Origin: Discostella pseudostelligera | Taxonomy: Eukaryota; Bacillariophyta; Thalassiosirophyceae; Thalassiosirales; Thalassiosiraceae | Length of the DNA stretch: 11,098 nt | Reading direction: 5' to 3' | NCBI GenBank assembly: GCA_036940085.1 | Contig: JALLBK010001031.1 | Span: 1-11,098, forward strand | In this document: positions 1 to 8,068 of the stretch, piece after piece | Numbering within the stretch: the stretch's first letter is position 1 | Layout: every line of letters starts with the position of its first letter | The notes under the pieces: model-generated | Told to the model about the DNA's origin: nothing | The model's input: the letters and a program-made list of their open reading frames with translations, nothing else | Database searches by the model: none | Made by a program: the position numbers and the translations under genes

Positions 1-1
1 G

Positions 2-3000
2 ACGAGGACATTATCCACACCATACAGAGACTATATTCCAACTTTGTATCAGCAACAGCAACACCCAAATCAATGGCAACAACAGCAGCAACAGCAACAA
101 GTGCAGCAACAGAGCTACAACTGTGATGGCGGGATGAACAATCAACAACTTCAGTACCATCATCATTACCACCAGCAATTTCAACCACAACAGCAATTTC
201 ATCAACAATTGCAGCAGCAGCAAGAACACCTACAAGCGAGGAGTGAAATTATTCATAGCCACAATGGTCACACCGTTGCAACCCAGACGTCACCCGCGAT
301 CACGCTCCCCACGGTAGCAACTCCAACAAAGAAAGTATTCTATCCACCCTTGTTGTCATCGTCGGTGGCACCGTTGACGCCTCTGGGGAGGGCGAAACCA
401 AAGGTCCATCCAGGACGACTGTTCGTTCGAATCAACGACGCTGAAAATAATGACAAGCTATCATTTCATTTGGGTGAATTCACCATTGCCATCAAGTATA
501 CGGAAATCGAACCAGATATCGTCGAGCGAGCGCGGAAGCGGCTGACGAAACGGGCCAACAAGGAGACCCATCGACGGAAACAACGGGAGCAAAGACGGCG
601 GTGGATGTGGGGAGATTCCGGAGGTACTAATGGAACGAAACGGGGCGAAGTGTACGAACTTGGCAAGAAGGGTAAAGCAATAGAACGACGCGACGATGTC
701 AACGAGTTTGGCTCTAGAAAGAATGCTGCGCAGGAGGAATTGGTAACAATGATGATGGAGGAGCCGAGATTGGCATACCTCGAAATCACACACAACTGTG
801 GCTATGACATCAATAATCCAACAATGCCAACAGAAAGAACCGTGTGGTCATCATCTCCTGGTCTCAACTTTGTGGGTGCATCGTCACTCTCATCTATCGA
901 CATACAATCCAATGACAATCACGATGATAGCAATGGCGATGCGGGGAATAACGGTACAACAATGATGATTGAACAATTTAATCGAATTTATTCCATTCAA
1001 ACCGTCGACTGCATGCGACAAGGAAGCGGACACGGTCAAGCGGCGGCAAATAACGATGCTGATAATGTCGTTATATCTGGACAATTGGGACACGAAATCT
1101 CCCCGCTAGGAGAATTGCTACCATCGAAATGGAATAATGTGAGGTATACTATTGAGTTTTCGTTGACGGAGGGCTGCACCAGAGGACTTCGATTCACTTT
1201 GCGAGTAGAGGGAGGTGGTGTATGTGATGGTGGAGGCGCAGTAGGAATGAAGAAGAATAAAATGTCACAGGTCGATGGAAAACATGGTGAGGTGAGGGAT
1301 ACTGGGTCTGTAGTGGAGTTGGACTACACGGTCAACTCAGCCCACTTATTCCTCAAGAGCGAAGAGGATGAATCGTACTTCGGGCTTGGGGCGAGAATGT
1401 CAAGGCCGAATTTGCGGGGTCTTGAGGTGCACGTGTGCCATCCCACGACGAGCTCGAGCTCTTCGGGCCGCTCCAGCGGTGGTAGAAATGGATATTCCAC
1501 CAAGTCTACGAACAGCTCGTCAACAATGCCACATTTCATCACGTCCTCAGGCACGTCGTTGCACCTACACAACACCGAACCATCGATATTCGATTTTACT
1601 CAATGTTGCAAGCGTTCTTTGAGCAACAGTAGTTGGTACTCAATCCGTGTCCCTTGCAGCGTCATGGAAGGTACGTTTCTTATTGGATCCTCACTTCTGC
1701 ACGCATGCGAATTACACACGTCAGTTGTGGGGCGAGCACCACTAATCCCAAGGTGGGCTCAGGAGAGAGGAATTTTCGTCGGGCTGACTGGGTGAGTTCG
1801 GCATGGTTGAGTTTCGTCAGTTTACAGGGAAGTTATTAATTTGATGATTGTCGTTTTATATTTAATAGTGGGACATTGAATGTGCATCAGGTATGTAGTG
1901 CATTCTTCAAGCACAATACTTTGATTGCGGGCGTGTTGATTAAGGACTGGACGGGAGTCAAGTGTAATCTCACTTCTTCCTTGCCAACCGGGTCGACCGG
2001 ACTCATTGGCGGAGGGAAGTATTGTGGAAACAATACGATGTGGTACAACTGGGTTCTAGAGCGTGCTCACTACCCAAAGTGGCAGTCTCTTGTGGATTCA
2101 CTGGAACGTCGTGGCATCTCGGTGGGGTTGTACATCTGTCCGCACTTGGAAGAAATACCAAAGCATTTGAACTCCGGAAGAAGGCACCTGTTTGCAGAAG
2201 TTCAACAAGATGATTTCTTTGTCAAGAAAAAGAGGGTGAACAATGGTACCGCTAGCGCCACTGGCAAAAGCGCAATGTCAACTGGAGAGACGACAAGTAA
2301 AAAGAAACTCGCAGGTGGAGGTGAGAGAAAAGGAGGAAGCAATCAAGTCCAGGATAATGCAGTAGTCGGAGGAACAATGATGTACAATCAATTTAAACGA
2401 ACGAAATGCGGTATTCTTGATCTAACCAATTTCAATGCCACGTCGTGGTTCAAGCAGGCAGTGAGAGAGGAAGTATTCAGTTACGCCGGCGCTTCATTTT
2501 GGATGACAGACATGGGCATTGGCGGCCCACCAGTCGACGGTGTTTACACTACCCCAAATCCTGCACCGGATCACAGTGTCAGTATCACCACGGGGATGGC
2601 AGCATCTGAAGGAGAGTCTAAAACGTCGTCAGCTGGATTATCATTCCACAACTCCTATGCTGAGAAATGGGCAAAAGGTGAGCCCTTCATGATATTTTCT
2701 TCCTTTCGTCGTCTTGTTTCATTGCCGAAATCATCCTTCCTCACAACATATGGTAATCTTGACCCCGAAAGTGAATCGCGACATTCTCAGCGACGCAGGA
2801 CGCGAAGGCGATGCATTTTTCATCATGGATGCTGCATACTCGTCAACTGCAACCCACGCAGGATGTACTTGCCTAGGGGATTACATTGCAGACTTTTGCA
2901 ACGATGGTTGCACTGGTGGGAACGGGAGCGATATTCTGCGCGCCGTGTTGAATGGACTTCTCAACGGTGGCTTCTCGGGGTTGACAAATGGCCATTGCGC

Positions 3001-3807
3001 GGTTAATCTTTCCGTGCCACGTTGTCTATCGAATGCCATTGGGCACACCATTGATTCAAGATCACGTGAGATGATATGCCGATGGTTGGAAATGACAGCA
3101 TTCACTGCATTATTTCGCACTCATGATGGAGATTATGGCGCAAGGGAAAGCGGAGGGAAGGGCAGTTTGCTAAGCGCGCATGACGATGAGGTTGTTATGA
3201 GATCATTGGCGCGATGGTCTCACGTATTCGTCGCATTGTCAGAATATCGATTGCGTTTGCTGAACGAGGCAAGTTTCAAGGGCTATCCTGTAGTGAGACA
3301 TCCCATGTTGCATTTTCCAAACGATGCAAAATTTGCCGGAACTGGTTCAGGGAGGAAAGATGATTTATTTTCAAGAACCTGTTCGTCCACATTTATGATG
3401 GGCGATTTGATTTATGTTGCACCGGTATTGAAATGTGGGGTTGTCAAAAGTAAGGTGTACTTACCGGCGGGCGCATGGACACACTTGTGGGTGCGTAACA
3501 ATGTGATGACTGTTTGCCATCTATCTGAAATGATTCAGCTCATCTATCAACCATTTCTCTGAATCTCGCTCTCTCTATTCGATCTAAACGACAGAGTGGA
3601 GACGAAGTGGCTGGGCCACACAATTTCGGTAAGATTGTAGAAGTGCCCGCTCCCATCGGTGAACCTCCCGTATTCATTCGAGATTGTGACACGATGAATA
3701 AGTTTGTTGCGATTTTGAGAAAGAAGCGGATCATCAAAACCAATAAGACAAGTCCTGGAATGAAATCATCTCTTATCTCGTCTATGCGAAGGAGAATTAA
3801 ACAATAA
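2..3807 (+). CDS. GH31 glycoside hydrolase, sulfoquinovosidase-like (5' partial, 4 exons)
   Basis: Exons are 2-1791, 1869-2677, 2772-3490 and 3595-3807; together they give 1176 residues plus stop. The frame is open to the left edge, so the true start may lie outside; the first internal ATG is at 134. Order: Gln-rich N-terminus, long charged/Ser-rich beta-sandwich region with a GLGARMS..NLRG motif (about 1390-1420), then the GH31 barrel: KDWTG, MWYNW, DLTNFNA, WMTDMG (nucleophile Asp at 2509-2511), CLGDY (acid/base Asp at 2879-2881), RTHDGD (3116-3133), and a C-terminal VYLPAG...HLW|SGDE with PVFIR. This motif series is that of the YihQ subfamily, which hydrolyses sulfoquinovosyl glycerol. Known bacterial members are near 680 aa; this one is far longer through low-complexity extensions. 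Sulfonate-contact positions of E. coli YihQ appear changed (Gln288 to Lys, Arg301 to Asn, Tyr508 to Leu by eye alignment), so the substrate may differ. GH31 assignment is firm; substrate is not. Confidence 0.88.
44..232 (+). repeat. CAA/CAG tract encoding a Gln-rich N-terminus
   Basis: The stretch is dominated by CAA and CAG codons interrupted by His, Asn and Tyr codons, giving a Gln/His-rich low-complexity segment ahead of the GH31 catalytic part. Bacterial relatives have no such extension. CAA and CAG are mixed, so it is an imperfect rather than a pure microsatellite. If the real start is the ATG at 134, only part of it is translated. Confidence 0.8.
1792..1868 (+). other. Intron 1 of GH31 gene (77 bp)
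   Basis: Donor GTGAGT and acceptor TTTAATAG. Exon 1 ends in phase 2 and splicing rebuilds a Gly codon, giving RGIFVGLTG|GTLNVHQ, which fits the GH31 block before the KDWTG motif. Without splicing the frame stops at 1793-1795. Confidence 0.88.
2678..2771 (+). other. Intron 2 of GH31 gene (94 bp)
   Basis: Donor GTGAGC after KWAK and acceptor CCGAAAG. Phase 1; splicing rebuilds a Val codon and yields KWAK-V-NRDILSD, which matches the family pattern of a conserved WAK block followed by a helix. The frame changes across the intron and is restored only by this splice. Confidence 0.87.
3491..3594 (+). other. Intron 3 of GH31 gene (104 bp)
   Basis: Donor GTGCGT directly after the Trp of THLW and acceptor AACGACAG after a pyrimidine-rich stretch (about 3553-3580). 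Phase 0; the join THLW|SGDEVAG matches the C-terminal HLW-x-G-E block of the family. A donor at 3495 is possible but would break this match. Confidence 0.83.
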
Positions 3808-4055
3808 TTTTCTCTTGATAAGTCACGGATGACGCACAGTTTCAGTTGAGTGCTGCGAGAGAACGAGAGATCTACAAGAGATATTATGAGAATTTTAACA
3901 ATATGGCAATGCAAGCGCCATCTGAATCTTGTGTTATCGTATACTAAAACTCCGCACGTGTAGACCATGATCGAACACTATTGCTTAGCAAACTTTCAAT
4001 GAAGTGAGGCCGAAGGAATCAACCACATCAATTTCTATCCATTTTTCACTCTACT

Positions 4056-4319
4056 ATGACCTCCACAACGACCACGACCACATCTATCATGCTGGCGGCA
4101 AATGAGGATTCAACGACAGCTCCCATGCATGTCGTCAGCACAAACGGCAACTCTGATCGAACAGTAATTACGCAACCGCTACGAGACCAATGGCGTAAGA
4201 ACGACAATGTCAATGACAGCGTTGGTGCAATACCAACGACGGGCACCTCCTACGACTACGACGTGGAGGTTGGCAGCGGGCAGAGGCACTCAACACTCAA
4301 CCTCCGATACCCAGCATGA
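4056..4319 (+). CDS. Hypothetical Thr-rich ORF, 87 aa
   Basis: An ATG-started frame with a Thr-rich N-terminus (MTSTTTTTTS) and a polar, acidic C-terminal half (SYDYDVEV). It has no signal peptide, membrane segment or cysteine pattern, and I recognise no family. A GTAAGA sequence at 4195-4200 could be a donor, but no downstream acceptor tested gave a sensible continuation. The codon composition is not clearly different from intergenic sequence. It may be chance, a first exon of an unseen gene, or part of an untranslated transcript. Confidence 0.18.
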   Translation: MTSTTTTTTSIMLAANEDSTTAPMHVVSTNGNSDRTVITQPLRDQWRKNDNVNDSVGAIPTTGTSYDYDVEVGSGQRHSTLNLRYPA

Positions 4320-4520
4320 CTTTTTCGTCTACATCATTCCCTCTATCATATCATGGAGGTGATGTCACTCCCTACCGTGCGCTATCATAATATAATCGAG
4401 ACCATACTGTCCCATCGGAACAGTGACTGCTCAAATGCACTATGCAATGCACATGTTTCTTCTGCATTATCTCGAATGACCGATACCCGCGGCTCCCCCA
4501 GCCCGGCCAAATCCACCCAC

Positions 4521-4540
4521 TTGCAGCCACTTGCAGCCAC
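4521..4540 (+). repeat. 10-bp tandem duplication
   Basis: Two exact copies of TTGCAGCCAC lie head to tail, preceded by a further CCAC, in a C-rich stretch. Probably replication slippage with no evident function. Confidence 0.85.
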
Positions 4541-4743
4541 AGGCACACTATCTACACCCACCCACCCGCATTACCGCACCTACCACAGACCTCAATCCAT
4601 TCCATACCATATCATATTATCATACTCTCATCACCCAAAAGATGAGGGAAAGGAGGATTATCTCTAGGATAATGACTAAAATGTAAATGACACAAGCCGC
4701 CGGCCACATGTCGCCGCCATGTGTCTCCGCCACCACCGCTCTA

Positions 4744-5318
4744 TCACCATTGCTGTCTCGAACTCAAGCCATCTTCATCATAGGCTGATTGTTGTTTGTA
4801 CCTGTTGGTGGCGTACATGAACACCATTCCCATCGATGATAACACCGCATATATTATTTGATGTCAATACCAATGCGAGCTGGTGTCATCCAGGTGGTGG
4901 TGGTGGTGGGGCAATTACACCCATGAACGACGGCAACAAAATTGACGCCATGATGTTGATATGATATGGTTTGGAAAATATCGACGAGATAAATGAGACC
5001 ATCACGACAATAACGACAAGAGCGCTATTAGCCATGACAATGAATGATGAAGCAAAAATGGTGGAGAGCTTGTGCATTCAATCCAATATTGTGATAAATT
5101 CTGCCGGCGGAATCGGCTGTAACCTTGGTATGTTGTGAAGACGGTGTAGGTATACCAGTGGAAGATAATATTGACGGAGGTGCCGCAGTCGTATGGTCTT
5201 GATTGCAGCCATGGTCATCAAAGATTTTGCATTGGACGGTGACGGTGAAGTGGAAACAAGATTTGGCGGGAAACGTCCAACTAAATACGCGTACGAGATC
5301 CTTTGTAAAAATAGATTT
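4744..5318 (-). pseudogene. Possible decayed membrane-protein gene
   Basis: On the minus strand 5318-5031 is open for 96 codons without an early Met. It reads like a secreted domain end and stalk: HFTVTVQCKIFDDHGCN, then a Pro/Ser/Thr stretch (SILSSTGIPTPSSQ). A different frame (5077-4886) is hydrophobic (ALVVIVVMVSFISSIF) and ends in a proline run and stop; after the stop the same frame gives LALVLTSNN. A third frame (about 4863-4744) continues as IIYAVLSSMGMVFMYA, then NRYKQQ and an acidic tail, resembling a transmembrane helix with a cytoplasmic tail. No splice pair joins these pieces cleanly, so frameshifts or decay are more likely than introns. I recognise no family. The whole reading could be coincidence in AT-mixed intergenic DNA. 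Confidence 0.22.
4893..4907 (+). repeat. (GGT)5 microsatellite
   Basis: Five GGT units in a row, followed by further G. On the minus strand they read as a short proline run just before a stop codon. Confidence 0.9.
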
Positions 5319-5414
5319 TCAAAAGATCAAAAATTCAGGTCCTATTTTAGTTTGAACGTCTATTGTCGTACGAGATCCTTTGTTAAAATAAGCCTTTGTA
5401 TGAGGTCCTATGTT
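5291..5414. repeat. Cluster of degenerate direct repeats
   Basis: The 16-mer GTACGAGATCCTTTGT occurs exactly at 5291-5306 and 5368-5383. A third, diverged copy GTATGAGGTCCTATGT is at 5398-5413, and a partial relative (AGGTCCTATTTTAG) begins near 5337. Spacings of 77 and 30 bp are irregular, and the intervening DNA is AT-rich. The motif was not seen elsewhere in the window. It lies about 300 bp upstream of gene A. Confidence 0.7.
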
Positions 5415-5707
5415 GACGAGGTAAATCAAAATTTGAAGCGAGAAACAGGGTGAATTCAACTTGACACCAGGTGCGCGTATGTTCGGTTGGACCACCATAC
5501 CACCACCAGCCGCCCACCACCATCGATCGCCGCCTCTCCGCCTCTCACACGTCTGGAGGAGTGAATGGTAAGGATGTAATGTGGAAGAACCCTCAGAATA
5601 TCAGGCATACGCTCATAAATTACAGCGCGTTCAATTCATTACAATTACTTCTCTCGAAGTTCAGCTACTCCTATCACCCAACGCTTTATAGACGTCAACG
5701 AAGAACC

Positions 5708-7592
5708 ATGGTCAAATACTCTGTTAGTACTGCGGCATTGTTCGCCATCACCAGTCTCTCTGCTACTACGATCAACGCAGAAGGACTCGTAAAGACCTCC
5801 GCCGTGCGTGCTGTCGTCGACGAAGTCGAGCAACAGAGGTTGCGTAAACTCTACGCCAGCGTTGCGACTAGCTCCCATTTTGTCACCGATGTCGAAACAA
5901 AATGCAATGAAGTTATCGCGGGCAATCCTCCGGTTTGCGTCAATGTATGCGAAACAGTCACCACCATAAAATCAGGAGATAAAGTTGTCGAACAGACTTC
6001 CAAGGCCAGCCAGACCAAGTGCGCAGAAACTACCGTGGTTGGAGTGGCGTCCGAAGAATGGGCAGGTGATGGATACACCGAAGTCACAGTCAAGAACGAC
6101 AGCTGGAAGTGTACCGAAACGGTAAGAAGTGCTCGATCATATTATTCATGATATTCATTGACATCAACTATAATATCCCCTCAACACTCTTTTGCACCTT
6201 CGTATATTAAAGGGAACATGGAGCTCCCTTGCAAAGCCAGCAGGAACAACCGTCAAGAATGTATGGTCTGCTCCAGCCACTATGAACAAGGTCCGTCCTG
6301 CCGAGGCGGAAGCGGAAGGAAAGAGCGCCAAGATTACCGCTACCAGCCAGGCGAAGAAGGAGAGTAGCAAGGGTGGCCTCCGCGTTAGCAACGCCAGCTG
6401 GGGAGGAGGTGGTCGCAAACTTGAATGGGCTGCCCCCGCCAAAGTGCAAGTTAAGGTCGAACCTGCCAAGCCGAAGATCTCGAATGTAGGATGGGGCGCA
6501 TCTGCCAGTGTGAGTCAAAAGAAGAAGGTAGAGGCAAAGGTCGAGCACTTGAAGAAGAAGGTAGAGGCAAAGGTCGAGCGCGTCAAGGTCACATCTGCTT
6601 CGGCTTGGTCCGCACCTGCCAAGGTTCCCGCACCGACAATTTGTATCGAATCAACACCTACTCCAGCACCGACCACGTGTGGTGATCGTTACTCCACTTG
6701 GTACTACAATATCAACAGCGAAACATGTGTGAATGACGATAGCAACATGAGCGTGCTCGTAGGAGAATTTGTAAACCTTTCTGAATGCTGCGACAAGTAT
6801 TTCGATGATGATTGTTCCTACGAAGACAAGTGCTGCTCCATGGACCATCATACGTGGTATTACAACGAGATTACCAATGTCTGCACTAACGCAGAAGGCA
6901 TGACTGGTAATGTTTGGTGGGCATCCGACGTCGAGTGCTGCCAGGAGAAGTTCAACGAGTTCCCCTGCCCCGTGGTGGACATTTGCTACCCAGTGGAGAC
7001 TCTTGAAACAGATGAACCCACCGAAGCCCCCTCTCCAGCACCCACCAAGGCCCCCTCTCCAGCACCCACTACATGTGAACAACTTTATTCAACCTGGTAC
7101 TTCGACAATAGCAATGGAAAATGCGTCTCCGGCCTGAGTAACATGGGAGGTGAGGCATTCGACTCCCTCGAAGTGTGCTGTGGATCCAAGTATCCCGCAA
7201 ATGCATTCGATTACTGCATGGAGTATTTGAATGTGGACATGTGTTGCTTGATGAAATACGAGTCGTGGTATTACAATAGCATTGAGGGTGTCTGCACCAA
7301 TGACCCAGGTATGGTAGGCAATGGCAGCGAACAGTTTGATGACGAATCCGCTTGCTGCATTGTCCAGTTCGGTTCAGTGACAGCGTGTGATACAAGCAAC
7401 ATCTGCATCCCAGAGCCCCCGGAGTCATCTTTTACACTCCCACCCACTGATGGTGACTTTCCTTTGCAGCCGACTGTTCCTGAAACCGCTGAGACACCAT
7501 TCCCATCACCTTCCCCATCGTTCGGCAGTACACCCACGGTTTCGAAGGAGGTTACTGGACCTCCTACATTGGCACGTGGTGGAAGACAATAA
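5708..7592 (+). CDS. Gene A: secreted Trp-repeat, double 12-Cys-module protein (597 aa)
   Basis: Exons are 5708-6121 and 6213-7592. The ATG at 5708 is chosen because it opens a signal peptide (residues 1-24, MVKYS...INA). Next come RLRKL (44-48, an RXL motif), a four-Cys domain (F58-C105; Cys 66, 77, 81, 105), TVKNDSWKC (127-135), a Trp/Lys-rich region (139-290) with NASWGGGG, VGWGAS and an 11-residue K/E repeat, and two 12-Cys modules (294-396, 426-536). Each module has two halves of the form W-Y/F-Y/F...C...CC-x3-F/Y. The linker is APSPAPTKAPSPAPT, and the Ser/Thr/Pro tail ends in GPPTLARGGRQ. The CC-rich W-Y modules recall extracellular repeats of diatom proteins, and the Trp/Lys blocks with RXL recall cingulin-like cell-wall proteins; both are recollections, not searches. 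Function is unknown; a wall or matrix role is inferred. Gene B is its convergent paralog. Confidence 0.88.
6122..6212 (+). other. Intron of gene A (91 bp)
   Basis: Donor GTAAGA after the SWKCTET codons and acceptor ATATTAAAG before GTWSS. Phase 0. Gene B has an intron in the same phase a few residues after the same DSWKC block, which supports both models. Confidence 0.88.
6519..6579 (+). repeat. 33-bp tandem repeat encoding an 11-residue K/E unit
   Basis: 28 bp at 6519-6546 recur exactly at 6552-6579, a period of 33 bp. The protein unit is KKKVEAKVEHL followed by KKKVEAKVERV, a lysine-dense amphipathic segment. Gene B has no equivalent, so the expansion is specific to gene A or was lost in B. 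Confidence 0.9.
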
Positions 7593-8068
7593 TTTAATTG
7601 TATGACGCGATTGTGCTTTATTGTTTTTTATTAGAGTGGTGGCTTTCGGAGCCCATGACTTGTTACGGAAGACCGACCAAGTGAAGCAAAGTGATTCATC
7701 TAATATTACTACGTAGACCAAATTATGTGTTCTGATAAGCCCTCTTCACTAATAAATCTAGTAGCACGCATCCTGCACGGGCAGTAGAAGTTCGGATTTG
7801 TTCGTCCAATACAACGTGCACCCCTAATTCAGCATGGCTACTTATGTTCTCTCCCTAGAGCGATGGAAAGAGCGTGAATCATCCATACATAGCATTTCAT
7901 GAAGACAATGATTTACTTGCAATACGAGCATGATGCGATCTATTTATTTTACTAACAGATCACCCCTAAACAAAATGTCACACACTAACGATTCGATGAT
8001 TTGTACAGTCCTCAGCTTATATTCAAGCACTGTATCAGCTACTGTTGGATTTCATCCACTGCTGTTGA
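7593..8068. other. Convergent 3' intergenic region
   Basis: The 476 bp between the stops of the two tail-to-tail paralogs are AT-rich and hold no supported gene. An AATAAA lies at 7751-7756, and T-runs (7617-7634) follow the gene A stop. Polyadenylation signals are weakly defined in this type of organism, so neither is called. I looked for a remnant of the four-Cys domain downstream of gene A and saw none. Confidence 0.6.

Larger units (their letters stand above)
3808..5578. other. Intergenic stretch, no convincing gene
   Basis: Between the GH31 stop and the secreted-protein gene A there is no ORF with recognisable family features. The stretch holds an 87-codon ATG ORF (4056-4319), a 10-bp tandem duplication, a short GGT microsatellite, a possible decayed minus-strand gene and a cluster of degenerate direct repeats, each listed separately. 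From 3808 to 4055 nothing specific was seen. The part at 5500-5560 is CCA/CCG-rich and lies 5' of gene A. No tRNA-like or rRNA-like sequence was noticed. Confidence 0.6.

Noticed and set aside
461..795. Two overlapping minus-strand frames of about 110 codons
   Set aside because: Both are shadows of the GH31 first exon.
1668..1723. A GTACGT donor with a TCAG acceptor inside GH31 exon 1
   Set aside because: The translated segment (EGTFLIGSSLLHACEL) matches the family block before the PRW motif, so the sequence is coding and not an intron.
3540..3968. Minus-strand open frame of 142 codons
   Set aside because: It overlaps the last intron and exon of the GH31 gene, which is supported by family motifs and splice sites; the minus product shows no recognisable features.
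4353..4667. ATG-started + strand frame of 104 codons
   Set aside because: It covers C-rich repetitive sequence (CCACC runs and the 10-bp duplication), has no domain, signal or cysteine pattern, and reads like chance coding.
5193..5453. + strand frame of 86 codons
   Set aside because: It runs through the degenerate repeat cluster; its repeated peptide pieces come from those repeats and not from a protein family.
6651..7082. Minus-strand open frame of 143 codons
   Set aside because: Antisense to the first 12-Cys module of gene A; no start context or family features of its own.
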